DNA of 64,000 nt from Actinokineospora alba (GTDB lineage: Bacteria > Actinomycetota > Actinomycetes > Mycobacteriales > Pseudonocardiaceae), in the NCBI RefSeq assembly GCF_004362515.1, contig NZ_SNXU01000001.1:6448001-6512000 (forward strand), given 5' to 3'. A program made the position numbers and the translations under genes. Below are positions 1 to 9,723 of this stretch, piece by piece. The notes beneath the pieces were generated by a model. It was not told the DNA's origin. It made no database searches and worked only from the letters and a program-made list of their open reading frames with translations. Each line of letters begins with the position of its first letter. Position 1 is the stretch's first letter.

Positions 1-338
1 GGCGAGTACACCCGGTCGACGGTGCCGCTGGTGGTGATCATCCCGGTGAGTCCGTGGCCGTCGGCCCCGGTGTTGCCGGAGAGGACGCGCTTGGCGGTGG
101 CGAACATGGCGTTGAGCGCGAAGACGTCGTGGCCGACGATCGCGTCGGCGACCGCGCGCAGCCGGTCGAGGTGGCCGGTGTCGGCGTAGGTCTCACCGAG
201 CCCGGTGACGCCGTCGGCGGTGTGCACCTCAATGATCGTGCGGATCGCGTAGGGCTCGTGCACGCCGACCGCGTTGAGCAGCGCCGGGTCGGCGAAGGCG
301 ACGGGCGTGAGGGTGACGCCGGTGATGGGGACGCTCAT
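1..338 (-). CDS. gudD: glucarate dehydratase, N-terminal part (cut by window edge)
   Basis: Only the first 112 residues are in the window; the gene runs off the left edge. The start matches the enolase-superfamily glucarate dehydratases: an ITGVTLTPVAFADP segment, then LLNAVGVHEPYA, which forms the N-terminal capping domain holding substrate-specificity residues. These enzymes dehydrate D-glucarate (or galactarate) to 5-dehydro-4-deoxyglucarate. The catalytic barrel is outside the window and cannot be checked. Its ATG overlaps the stop of the next gene by four bases (ATGA), so the two are translationally coupled. The neighbour encodes the next enzyme of the same pathway, which supports the call. 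Confidence 0.8.
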   Translation of the reverse strand, partial: MSVPITGVTLTPVAFADPALLNAVGVHEPYAIRTIIEVHTADGVTGLGETYADTGHLDRLRAVADAIVGHDVFALNAMFATAKRVLSGNTGADGHGLTGMITTSGTVDRVYS

Positions 339-1282
339 CCGGCCACCGCCGCGGCGGTGAGGGCGAGCCCGGCGGCGATGATCCGCTCCAGCTCGACGAC
401 GTGCTCGGGCGACGGCTCCACCAGCGGCGGGCGGACGGTGCCGACGTCGAGCCCGCGCAGTCGCACGGCGGTCTTGACCAGCGAGACCGCGTAGCCAGGG
501 ACCTTGTTGCGCAGTTCGACCAGCGGGTGGAAGAAGTCGACCAGGAAGCGGTCGATCAGCACGTCGTCGCCGGTCGCGGCGGCCTTGAAGAAGGCCAGCG
601 AGATGTCCGGCGCGAAGCAGAACACCGCCGACGAGTACAGCGTCACGCCGATCCCGCGGTAGGCCGGGACGGTCACCTCGGCGGTCGGCATGCCGTTGAA
701 GAACTGGAACGGCTTTCCGCTGCCGTTGAGCGCGCCGCGCACGGCCAGCACGATCCGGCCCAGCAGGTCGAGGTCGCCGCGGCCGTCCTTGAAGCCCGTC
801 ACGTTGGGGATGGTGGCGACCTCGGCGGCGGTCTCCGGGTCGAACACCGCGTTGCCCCGGCTGTAGACGATGACCGGCAGGTCGGCCGCGGCGGCGACCT
901 CGCGGGTGTAGGCGACCATCCCGCTCGGCGGCGCGGCCACCAGGTACGGCGGCAGCATGAGCAGGCCGTTGGCGCCCGCTCCCTGGGCGGCGCGGCTGAA
1001 CTGCCTGGCCAGCGGGAGTGACCCGCCGGTTCCCGCGTAGACCGGGACGGCACCCGCCGTGACCTCGACCGCGCGGCGCACGAGCGCCTCGTACTCGACC
1101 GGCTCCAGCGCGTGGAACTCGCCGGTGCCGCAGGCGACGAAGACTCCGCCGGGTCCGGCGGCCAGCCCTTGCTCCAGGTGCGTGGTGAACATGTCCAAGT
1201 CGACCGCACCCGCGGCGTCGAACGGCGTTACGGGGAAGAACAACACCCGGTCGAGCATCTGCACCGGAACTCCAGGGTTCAT
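335..1282 (-). CDS. kdgD: 5-dehydro-4-deoxyglucarate dehydratase
   Basis: A 315-residue member of the DapA/N-acetylneuraminate lyase TIM-barrel family. It converts 5-dehydro-4-deoxyglucarate to 2,5-dioxopentanoate with loss of water and CO2. The expected Schiff-base lysine lies in NVTGFKDGRGD, and a YSRGNAVF segment corresponds to the family's catalytic-tyrosine region. Length is normal. The ATG at 1282 is used; an internal ATG nine codons in (MLDRVLFFP) is a possible alternative. It is divergent from the IclR gene and sits upstream of glucarate dehydratase, so the order of the operon follows regulation rather than pathway order. Plain dihydrodipicolinate synthase is less likely given the flanking aldarate genes. 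Confidence 0.88.
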   Translation of the reverse strand: MNPGVPVQMLDRVLFFPVTPFDAAGAVDLDMFTTHLEQGLAAGPGGVFVACGTGEFHALEPVEYEALVRRAVEVTAGAVPVYAGTGGSLPLARQFSRAAQGAGANGLLMLPPYLVAAPPSGMVAYTREVAAAADLPVIVYSRGNAVFDPETAAEVATIPNVTGFKDGRGDLDLLGRIVLAVRGALNGSGKPFQFFNGMPTAEVTVPAYRGIGVTLYSSAVFCFAPDISLAFFKAAATGDDVLIDRFLVDFFHPLVELRNKVPGYAVSLVKTAVRLRGLDVGTVRPPLVEPSPEHVVELERIIAAGLALTAAAVAG

Positions 1283-1400
1283 GTATGTGAACGTCGGTCA
1301 TACTTGCGAACTGTGGGGCGGAACCGTAAGACTGCCCACACCCGGTGTCAAGCAGGGGTGTCCGCCGGGTTTCGCGAAGGAAACGCAACGAGGAGAACCG
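1283..1400. promoter_or_regulatory. divergent promoter region of the aldarate locus
   Basis: This 118-bp gap must carry both divergent promoters. An imperfect inverted repeat, GTATG at 1283-1287 and CATAC at 1299-1303, lies close to the leftward start and could be an operator for the adjacent IclR protein. That role is inference only. A GAGGAG ribosome-binding site at 1391-1396 serves the regulator. Confidence 0.35.
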
Positions 1401-2189
1401 ATGACAGTCAGTGAGGCGAGCGGGGGGCCGCGTCCGGACTCGGTGAAGTCGGCGGCCAGGACGATCGACATCCTGGAGCTGCTGGCCGGGTCCGAGCGGA
1501 GGCTCACCCTCAGCGAACTGCAGCGCAAACTCGACGTGCCGAAGTCCAGCCTGCACGGCCTGCTGCGCACCCTGGTGGCGCGCGGCTGGGTGGAGACCGA
1601 CGAGCGCGGGACCGGCTACAGCGTCGGCCTGAGCGCGCTGCGGGCGGGCGCGACCTTCCTCGACCGCGACCCGGTGGTGCAGGTCGCCAGCGCGGTGCTG
1701 GCCCGGCTGCGCCGCCAGCTCGACGAGACCGTCCACTTGGCACGGCTCGACGGGCCGGACATGGTCTACCTGGCCAGCCGCGAGTCCCAGCACCACCTGC
1801 GGGTCACCTCGCGCATCGGCAGGCGGCTGCCCGCGCACGCCACCTCGCTCGGCAAGGCCGTGCTGTCGACCATCGACGAGGTCGAGGTCGCCACGATCCT
1901 GCCCGCGAAGCTGATCGCCCTGACCCCGGACACCGTCACCGACCACGACGAGCTGCGCGCCGAACTGGCCGAGGCCCGGGTGCGCGGCTGGGCGTTCGAG
2001 CAGGGACAGAACACCCCCGGCCTGACCTGCTACGCGACGGCCATTCCCAACCTGCCCACGGTCGACGCGATCAGCTGCTCCATCCCGCAGTCGCGGATCA
2101 GCGACGACCACGAACGAGAGGTGGTGGAGGCGCTCATGGCCGCCGCCGACGAGATCGCCCAACTGTGCCGAGCGAGGTCTCCCCGATGA
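1401..2189 (+). CDS. IclR-family transcriptional regulator
   Basis: A 262-residue regulator with the usual IclR layout. An N-terminal winged helix-turn-helix lies around residues 15-75 (SVKSAARTIDILELL, then LSELQRKLDVPKSSL). A ligand-binding IclR domain follows, with characteristic LPAHATSLGKAVLS and ARVRGWAFEQGQ segments. The ATG at 1401 is chosen because it follows an AGGAG box and begins just before the HTH; an upstream in-frame extension has no such support. It probably senses a uronate or aldarate intermediate and controls both divergent operons. Its stop overlaps the next start (ATGA). Confidence 0.9.
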   Translation: MTVSEASGGPRPDSVKSAARTIDILELLAGSERRLTLSELQRKLDVPKSSLHGLLRTLVARGWVETDERGTGYSVGLSALRAGATFLDRDPVVQVASAVLARLRRQLDETVHLARLDGPDMVYLASRESQHHLRVTSRIGRRLPAHATSLGKAVLSTIDEVEVATILPAKLIALTPDTVTDHDELRAELAEARVRGWAFEQGQNTPGLTCYATAIPNLPTVDAISCSIPQSRISDDHEREVVEALMAAADEIAQLCRARSPR

Positions 2190-2968
2190 ACCTGCTGATC
2201 ACCGGCGCCGCGGGCGGCGTCGCCACGATGCTGCGACCCCGGCTGGCCCGCCCGGACCGGGTGCTGCGGCTGCTCGACATCGCCCCGGTCACCCCAGGCG
2301 CGGGCGAGGAGGCGGTGACCGCGTCGGTCACCGATCTCGACGCCATGACCGAGGCCTGCCGGGGCATGGACGCGGTGCTGCACCTGGGCGGGCTGAGCAC
2401 CGAGCACGCGTGGGACGACATCGCCGCGGTCAACATCGACGGCACGTACCGGGTGTTCGAGGCCGCCCGCCGGGCCGGGGTCCCGCGCGTGGTCTTCGCC
2501 AGCAGCAACCACGCCGTGGGGTTCCACCCGAACGACGGCGCCGAGGCCCCCGACTACGGCTTTCCCCGCCCGGACACGTTCTACGGCGTCAGCAAAGTCG
2601 CCGGGGAGGCGCTCGGCAGCCTGTACCACGACCGCTACGGGCTCGACGTGGTCTGCCTGCGCATCGGCTCGTGCTTCGAGCGGCCTTCCACGGATCGGAT
2701 GCTCGCGACCTGGCTTTCTCCGGACGACTGCGCCCGGTTGGTCGAGGCCGCCTTGAGCGCGCCCTCACCGGGTTTCCGTGTGGTGTGGGGGATTTCGGCG
2801 AACACCCGGGCGTGGTGGTCGCTTGCGGAGGCCCGCTCGCTGGGCTACGAGCCGCAAGACAACGCCGAGGACTACGCGGGCGAGGTCACCGTGGAGGCCG
2901 ACGAGTACGACAGGTTCCTGGGCGGGGCGTTCTGCTCGCCCAAGCTGGATCAGGGAGGACGTTCATGA
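2186..2968 (+). CDS. udh: uronate dehydrogenase (NAD-dependent epimerase fold)
   Basis: A 260-residue short-chain dehydrogenase of the extended type. The nucleotide-binding glycine motif is TGAAGGVA near the N-terminus, and the catalytic YGVSK (YxxxK) lies near residue 137, preceded by VFASSNHAVGFHP, which is typical of bacterial uronate dehydrogenases. The enzyme oxidises glucuronate or galacturonate at C1 to the aldarolactone, feeding the dehydratases on the other strand. It overlaps genes on both sides by four bases (ATGA), indicating a tightly coupled operon. A general sugar epimerase is the alternative, but context favours uronate oxidation. Confidence 0.85.
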   Translation: MNLLITGAAGGVATMLRPRLARPDRVLRLLDIAPVTPGAGEEAVTASVTDLDAMTEACRGMDAVLHLGGLSTEHAWDDIAAVNIDGTYRVFEAARRAGVPRVVFASSNHAVGFHPNDGAEAPDYGFPRPDTFYGVSKVAGEALGSLYHDRYGLDVVCLRIGSCFERPSTDRMLATWLSPDDCARLVEAALSAPSPGFRVVWGISANTRAWWSLAEARSLGYEPQDNAEDYAGEVTVEADEYDRFLGGAFCSPKLDQGGRS

Positions 2969-4389
2969 GCGCCGTGCAGGGCTTTGACCCGCGCACCGCC
3001 GCACCTGTCGGGGAACCGGTGCCCGCCACGGCTGCTGCTGAAGTCGACGCGGTCGTGGCCGCGGCGAGCCGGACCTGGGCCGACACGTCGCCTGCCGACC
3101 GGGCGCTCGCGCTCGACGCGGTGGCGGACGCGCTCGACGCGGACTGCGCGCGGCTGGTCGAGATCGCGGACGCGGAGACCGCGCTCGGTGTCCCCCGGCT
3201 CACCGGGGAGGTCGGGCGGACCACGGGCCAGCTGCGGATGTTCGCCTCGCTGCTGCGGACTGGTGCACATCTGAACGTGGTGTTCTCCCCAGGTCCACCG
3301 GATGTGCGGCGGACCCGCCAGGCGATCGGGCCGGTGGCGGTGTTCTCGGCGAGCAACTTCCCGTTCGCCTTCTCCGTCGCCGGTGGGGACACAGCGTCCG
3401 CGCTGGCCGCGGGCTGCCCGGTCGTGGTGAAGGCGCACGAGGCGCACCCGCGTACCTCCCTGGCCGTCGCCGAGATCCTGCGTCGGACCCTGCCCGAGGG
3501 CGTGTTCGCGCTGGTCACGGGCCGGGAGGCGGGGACGGCGCTGGTCCGGCATCCGGGGATTCGCGCGGTCGGGTTCACCGGGTCGCTCGCGGGCGGCCGG
3601 GCGCTGTTCGACCTCGCCCAGGGCAGGCCGGACCCGATTCCGTTCTACGGCGAACTGGGCAGCGTGAACCCTGTGGTGGTTCTGCCCGGCGCTTCGGGCG
3701 TTGCCGAGGGCTACGCCGCTTCCCTGACGCTTGGGGCGGGACAGTTCTGCACGAACCCGGGTCTGCTGTTCGTCCCGGATGACGCCGTGCTGCTCGATGA
3801 GATCGCCCAGGCGGTCGGCGGCACGACCGCGGGCCCGTTGCTCAGCCCCGGAATCCACCGCTCCTATGTGGACCACACGGCCGCCGGCCCCGCGCGGGTG
3901 CTGGCGACTGGGACCGCGGGCGAAGGCGCCTGGGCGGTGGCACCGGTCGTGTTCGCCACGGACGCGGCGGATTTCGTCGCCCGGGCCGAGTCGCTCACCG
4001 AGGAAACCTTCGGCCCCAGCGGTCTCGTGGTCACCTACCGGGACCTCGACACCCTGCTCGCCGCGCTGGAAGCGTTGCCCGGCAGCCTGACCGGCTCCGT
4101 GCACGCGGGCGCAGACGACTCCGCGACGCTGAAGGTCGCGGCGATCCTGCGCACCCGCGTCGGCAGGCTCGTCCACAACGGCTGGCCCACCGGCGTCGCC
4201 GTCTGCTGGGCCATGCACCACGGCGGGCCTTGGCCCGCTTCGACCGCCCCCGCACACACATCCGTCGGCACGGCCGCCATTGACCGCTGGCTCGTGCCGA
4301 TCGCCTACCAGGACTGGCCGGAGCACCTGCTGCCGCCGGAACTGCGCACCGACAACCCCCTCGGCTTTCCCCGAACCGTTCAAGGATAA
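2965..4389 (+). CDS. 2,5-dioxovalerate (alpha-ketoglutarate semialdehyde) dehydrogenase
   Basis: A 474-residue aldehyde dehydrogenase of the NADP-dependent ketoglutarate-semialdehyde group. The catalytic cysteine is in GAGQFCTNPGL. The general-base glutamate lies in PFYGELGSVNPVVV, and the cofactor-loop motif is GFTGSLAGGRALF. It would oxidise 2,5-dioxopentanoate, the product of the KdgD neighbour, to 2-oxoglutarate and so deliver uronate carbon to the TCA cycle. The ATG at 2965 overlaps the udh stop (ATGA). An in-frame extension upstream lies inside udh and is rejected. Confidence 0.87.
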   Translation: MSAVQGFDPRTAAPVGEPVPATAAAEVDAVVAAASRTWADTSPADRALALDAVADALDADCARLVEIADAETALGVPRLTGEVGRTTGQLRMFASLLRTGAHLNVVFSPGPPDVRRTRQAIGPVAVFSASNFPFAFSVAGGDTASALAAGCPVVVKAHEAHPRTSLAVAEILRRTLPEGVFALVTGREAGTALVRHPGIRAVGFTGSLAGGRALFDLAQGRPDPIPFYGELGSVNPVVVLPGASGVAEGYAASLTLGAGQFCTNPGLLFVPDDAVLLDEIAQAVGGTTAGPLLSPGIHRSYVDHTAAGPARVLATGTAGEGAWAVAPVVFATDAADFVARAESLTEETFGPSGLVVTYRDLDTLLAALEALPGSLTGSVHAGADDSATLKVAAILRTRVGRLVHNGWPTGVAVCWAMHHGGPWPASTAPAHTSVGTAAIDRWLVPIAYQDWPEHLLPPELRTDNPLGFPRTVQG

Positions 4390-4399
4390 GGAAAACACC

Positions 4400-5479
<1,080 letters not shown>

Positions 5480-5545
5480 GGGTTGGGCGGCGGGCCCGCT
5501 TCGGCGGGACCGCTGCTCGCCTGCGGTGCCTGTTCGGCCGCCCTT

Positions 5546-5647
5546 GCCTGCCTGGGGTGCCTGCTCGGCGGGATCGCCGCCCGCGCCTGCCTGGTGCCTG
5601 TTTGGCGGAATCGCCGCCCGCGCCTGCCTGGGTGCCTGTTTGGGTGG
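5546..5647. repeat. short tandem repeat, 37-39 bp unit
   Basis: Two nearly identical units (5546-5584 and 5585-5621) share the pattern GCCTGCCTGG, TGCCTG, TTGGCGG and ATCGCCGCCCGC. A third partial unit (5622-5647) runs directly into the left arm of the hairpin below. A weaker relic may precede 5546. The repeats follow the ABC ATPase stop and show no convincing start or reading frame of their own. Confidence 0.7.
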
Positions 5648-5775
5648 TTCGCCTTGATTCGGGGACCCCGCCAAATGGGCCTGGCGCGGGCTCAAAAGGT
5701 GGGCGAAGTACAGCCCACCCGCGCCGAAAGTTTAGGCCCATTTGCCCCGAATCAAGGCGAACCACCCAAACAGGC
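5634..5775. repeat. long bulged hairpin element, copy 1
   Basis: A perfect 31-bp inverted repeat (5634-5664 with 5745-5775) encloses further nested pairing. An 11-bp stem pairs 5672-5682 with 5734-5744, an 8-bp stem pairs 5683-5690 with 5718-5725, and an apical GTGGGC/GCCCAC stem closes the tip. Unpaired bulges are ACCCCGC on the 5' side (5665-5671) and GAAAGTTT on the 3' side (5726-5733). A second element at 24453-24614 has the same architecture and the same bulges with different stem sequences. Whether it acts as RNA, as folded DNA or as a mobile repeat cannot be decided here. Confidence 0.85.
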
Positions 5776-5851
5776 CGTTCTGTTCTGCCCCTTGCGATTC
5801 CGGGTGGGTGGCGTGGGTTCGGGTGGGTGGCGTGGGTCCGGGTGGGTTGGG

Positions 5852-6211
5852 TCAGGCTGGGATGGGCATCGGGCGATCAAGCGGGTTCTGTTGGCGTGGA
5901 ACGGTTGCCGCCTCCGGTGAGGTCAGCCCGCGCAGATCTTCTAGCGCGGGCGCGAGCAACAACGTGCTGGTTGTCAGGCAGCCGTGCATCGCACGCAGGT
6001 CCGCGACGACTTCCTTGGCGATCCCCTGATCGTCAAGTCCGACCGGCACCTGCTCCATCAAAGCGGCCGTCACGGCGGCCAGCGCACGAGTCACCTCGTG
6101 CACGCCCTCGACAGCGGCACGAAGTCCTTCCGTGCCTGCGCCTTCGAGGGAATGTTCGACCTGTTCGAGCAAGCGGCGAGCGTCGGTCAGCGGCTCGCTG
6201 ATGGTACTCAC
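5852..6211 (-). CDS. small hypothetical protein downstream of hsp20
   Basis: A 119-residue protein not assigned to a family. It looks mostly helical, with heptad-like stretches such as LTDARRLLEQVEHSLEG and ALAAVTAALMEQVPV, and has no signal peptide or membrane segment. The GTG start at 6211 is preceded by AAGGAG at seven bases, which decides the start. It lies 58 bp after the small heat-shock protein gene on the same strand, separated by a strong hairpin, so it is probably expressed from the same promoter at a reduced level. A role in stress protection is only suggested by position. Confidence 0.6.
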   Translation of the reverse strand: MSTISEPLTDARRLLEQVEHSLEGAGTEGLRAAVEGVHEVTRALAAVTAALMEQVPVGLDDQGIAKEVVADLRAMHGCLTTSTLLLAPALEDLRGLTSPEAATVPRQQNPLDRPMPIPA

Positions 6212-6224
6212 GAAACGCTCCTTC

Positions 6225-6257
6225 CCCGTCCCGCCGGGGAAAGCCCGGCGGGACGGG
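6225..6257 (-). terminator. intercistronic GC hairpin after hsp20
   Basis: A perfect 14-bp inverted repeat (6225-6238 with 6244-6257) has a five-base loop. It sits between hsp20 and the small downstream gene. No U-rich tail follows on the minus strand, so it may attenuate or stabilise the transcript rather than fully terminate it. Confidence 0.6.
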
Positions 6258-6269
6258 TCGTCGGTCGGG

Positions 6270-6701
6270 TCAGGCGTTGATCTCTTTGCGTCCCGCGCCC
6301 GCGGCGACGGTGATCTTGCGGGGCTTGGCCTGTTCGGCGATGGGGATGCGCAGGGTCAGGACACCCGCGTCATAGGTGGCGGCGACGTTGTCGACGTCCA
6401 GGGTCTCGCCGAGGAACAGCTGCCGGGAGAACAGCCCGCGCGGGCGCTCCGCGGCCGTGACCTCGACATCCTCGCCGAAGTCGGCCTTGCGCTCCGCCTT
6501 CACCGTGAGCACGTCGCGTTCGATGTCCAGGTCGATGGACTCCGGGGCCACGCCGGGCAGGTCGAACTGGACGACGTACTCGTTGCCGCTGCGGTAGGCG
6601 TCCATCGGCATGACCGCGGGGCGGGTCGTGGTGCCGTTGGTGCCGAAGAACTGCTGGGTCAGTCGATCCAGCTCGCGGAACGGGTCGGTCCGCATCAACA
6701 T
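6270..6701 (-). CDS. Hsp20 / alpha-crystallin small heat-shock protein
   Basis: A 143-residue small heat-shock chaperone. It has the actinobacterial N-terminus MLMRTDPFRELDRLTQQ, then an alpha-crystallin domain from about residue 38 to 128. Typical segments include YVVQFDLPGVAPESIDLDIE and, near the C-terminus, GVLTLRIPIAE. It holds unfolded proteins as large oligomers. Two starts are possible. The ATG at 6707 is only three bases after AAGGAG, whereas the ATG at 6701 has nine-base spacing and matches homologues, so 6701 is preferred. The divergent MerR-type gene and a palindrome between them suggest local repression. Confidence 0.92.
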   Translation of the reverse strand: MLMRTDPFRELDRLTQQFFGTNGTTTRPAVMPMDAYRSGNEYVVQFDLPGVAPESIDLDIERDVLTVKAERKADFGEDVEVTAAERPRGLFSRQLFLGETLDVDNVAATYDAGVLTLRIPIAEQAKPRKITVAAGAGRKEINA

Positions 6702-6765
6702 CGTCATCGTCTCCTTCCACGATCACGGTTCGTGTGCCGGTCTCGGACCCGGCAATGTTGCTAAC

Positions 6766-6778
6766 GCTTGACTCAAGC
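6766..6778. promoter_or_regulatory. 13-bp palindrome upstream of hsp20
   Basis: GCTTGA and TCAAGC flank a single central base, giving a perfect palindrome 65 bp upstream of the hsp20 start. The half-sites resemble those of the HAIR element bound by HspR (CTTGAGT and ACTCAAG), but without the seven-base spacer. It is a candidate operator for the divergent MerR-type regulator. Confidence 0.4.
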
Positions 6779-6869
6779 TTCCTGTTCCCGCTGATGGAGA
6801 TTTTTCGCAAGTAACTTATAGCTCGCACTGGAGATTGTGTCAATCCGCGCGCGCAGATAACGTGTGGGC

Positions 6870-7217
6870 ATGACGAACCAGGGGCCCGAGGGCGACGGCG
6901 TGGGCGGGTTGGGCAGGCTCGACGACCCGGAGTACCCGGCGTTCACCATCGGGCAGGCGGCGACCCTGCTCACCGTCCAACAGGCGTTCCTCCGAAGCCT
7001 CGACGCCGCCGGGATCGTCTCGCCCGAGCGGTCCGGGGGCGGGCACCGCCGCTACTCGCGCCGACAACTGGAGACCATCACCCGCCTGCGGGAACTGCTC
7101 GACCAGGGCCACCCGCTCGCGGCCGCCGCCCGCATCGTGGGCCTGCAGAACGATCTGGCCGCCGCGAACGCCGAGATCAGCGACCTGCGCGACCAACTCC
7201 GCGAACGCGAAGCCTGA
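6870..7217 (+). CDS. MerR-type regulator next to hsp20, probably leaderless
   Basis: A 115-residue protein with an N-terminal MerR/HspR winged helix (FTIGQAATLLTVQQAFLRSL, then GHRRYSRRQLETI) and a short C-terminal coiled coil (LAAANAEISDLRDQLRERE). No cysteines are present, so metal sensing is unlikely. The ATG at 6870 is preferred over a GTG six bases earlier. A TANNNT-type -10 element (TAACGT, 6858-6863) ends six bases before this ATG, which fits leaderless transcription. By analogy with HspR it may repress hsp20 and itself, but it is not a clear HspR orthologue. Confidence 0.75.
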   Translation: MTNQGPEGDGVGGLGRLDDPEYPAFTIGQAATLLTVQQAFLRSLDAAGIVSPERSGGGHRRYSRRQLETITRLRELLDQGHPLAAAARIVGLQNDLAAANAEISDLRDQLREREA

Positions 7218-7270
7218 ATCGATCCGGCACCAAGCCCACACACGCAATGCTCACCCACACGGCCGCTGGT

Positions 7271-8878
<1,608 letters not shown>

Positions 8879-9218
8879 CCACCACCCGGAACTCGGATAC
8901 GAATGCCCACCGGCGCTCTCCCGCATGGACGCGGGTCGCTCGGACGTGGGCTCGGCGGAGGTCAGTGGATCACCCCATGAGGTTCTCATCGGGGGCACGG
9001 GAGCGTCAACGGAATTAATTCGGGCCCGCCCGACAGCGTTGACTGACCCAGGCGGCGCTGAGGACCTGGCCGTCGACGACTGGCTGGTCACCTTCGACTA
9101 GCGCGTTTCCCTCATCACGCCGCGCACCGGGGCTAGTTCTGACCTGACCGTCACGTGGCTGAACTACGTCCAGGACGCCCTGGTCCAGACCCGTCCGCAC
9201 TAGGACGCGTTGGTTGAG
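8879..9218 (-). promoter_or_regulatory. ABC-F leader region with hairpin
   Basis: These 340 bases separate the tRNA array from the ABC-F gene. A hairpin at 8973-8994 (CCCCATGAG with CTCATCGGGG, three-base loop, one bulge) lies about 95 bp upstream of the start. ABC-F resistance genes are often controlled by leader attenuation, so this could be an attenuator. No convincing leader peptide was fixed, and the rest of the gap shows nothing recognisable. Confidence 0.3.
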
Positions 9219-9291
9219 CTGCCCGTCGAGGGTTCGAACCTCGGTCTCCGCGGTCAGAACGCGGTGTCCATGCCGACTGGACCAACGGGCA
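9219..9291 (-). tRNA. tRNA-Gln (anticodon CUG)
   Basis: A full 73-nt cloverleaf reads on the minus strand. The acceptor is TGCCCGT/ACGGGCA with discriminator G, as expected for tRNA-Gln (U1-A72, G73). The anticodon stem CCGCG/CGCGG holds loop TTCTGAC, and the T arm contains TTCGAAC. CCA is not encoded. It is the last of six tRNA genes in the array. Confidence 0.88.
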
Positions 9292-9298
9292 CTGCCTG

Positions 9299-9369
9299 CT
9301 CCCGGCTCAGGGTTCGAACCTGACCTCGCGGTGTCAAAGACCGCTGTGCTGCCGCTACACCAGCCGGGA
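9299..9369 (-). tRNA. tRNA-Gln (anticodon UUG)
   Basis: A 71-nt cloverleaf has acceptor TCCCGGC/GCCGGGA and discriminator G. The anticodon stem GCGGT/ACCGC holds loop CTTTGAC, reading UUG. The T loop is TTCGAAC. It lies seven bases from the neighbouring Gln(CUG) gene, and CCA is not encoded. Confidence 0.88.
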
Positions 9370-9373
9370 CCGG

Positions 9374-9446
9374 TGCCCTTGGCAGGATTCGAACCTGCAC
9401 TGGCCGCGTTCTGAGCGCGGTGCCTCTCCCGTTGGGCTACAAGGGC
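9374..9446 (-). tRNA. tRNA-like gene, anticodon CAG, without long variable arm
   Basis: A 73-nt cloverleaf has acceptor GCCCTTG/CAAGGGC, discriminator A, and anticodon stem CCGCG/CGCGG with loop CTCAGAA. The anticodon CAG would read Leu CUG codons. Bacterial tRNA-Leu normally carries a long variable arm (type II), but here it is only about five bases. The fold is sound, yet charging identity is uncertain. Confidence 0.7.
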
Positions 9447-9470
9447 TTTCTCCCGCCAGGCGGGACGTAG

Positions 9471-9544
9471 TGCGGTCGCGGGGAGTCGAACCCCGACTGG
9501 CCTGGCCCTCGACCAGGTGCCTCTGCCGATTGGGCTACGACCGC
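9471..9544 (-). tRNA. tRNA-like gene, anticodon GAG, type I, C33
   Basis: A 74-nt cloverleaf has acceptor GCGGTCG/CGACCGC, discriminator A, and anticodon stem CCTGG/CCAGG with loop TCGAGGG. The anticodon would be GAG (Leu CUC). Two features are abnormal: the variable arm is short for tRNA-Leu, and position 33 is C where nearly all tRNAs have U. It may be a pseudo-tRNA or have a non-canonical role. Confidence 0.6.
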
Positions 9545-9552
9545 GTGAAACG

Positions 9553-9624
9553 TGACGCGTACCGGGGTCGAACCGGTGTCTCCGGCGTGAGAAGCCGGTG
9601 TCCATCCCACTGGACCAACGCGCC
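9553..9624 (-). tRNA. tRNA-Glu (anticodon CUC)
   Basis: A 72-nt cloverleaf has acceptor GGCGCGT/ACGCGTC (one G-U pair) and anticodon stem CCGGC/GCCGG with loop TTCTCAC. The D arm closely resembles that of the Gln(CUG) gene in the same array. The discriminator is A, and CCA is not encoded. Confidence 0.85.
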
Positions 9625-9638
9625 TGGCCTGGCTGTAG

Positions 9639-9710
9639 TCGGGTGCCCGCGAGTCGAACGCGGTGTCTTCCGCTCCCAAGGCGGATGGGTTGCCGTCTCC
9701 CTCGCACCCG
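9639..9710 (-). tRNA. tRNA-Pro-like gene (anticodon UGG), U8 missing
   Basis: A 72-nt cloverleaf starts with C1-G72 as in tRNA-Pro (CGGGTGC/GCACCCG, discriminator A). Anticodon loop CTTGGGA reads UGG. Position 8 is G instead of the near-universal U, and the D stem is only three pairs, so function is uncertain. It is the first gene of the array in transcription order. Confidence 0.65.
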
Positions 9711-9723
9711 TGGCGACCCGCCC

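Noticed and set aside
2410..2964. Longer N-terminus for the 2,5-dioxovalerate dehydrogenase
   Set aside because: The added sequence lies inside udh in another frame and is Arg/Gly-rich with no conserved features. The ATGA overlap fixes the start at 2965.
5546..5647. Possible CRISPR array
   Set aside because: The units are contiguous with no unique spacers, and no cas genes are nearby. It is a plain tandem repeat.
6766..6778. Classical HspR HAIR element
   Set aside because: The half-sites are similar but the seven-base spacer is missing, so it is reported only as a candidate palindrome.
9101..9218. A seventh tRNA gene before the array
   Set aside because: No T-arm consensus or cloverleaf could be formed.
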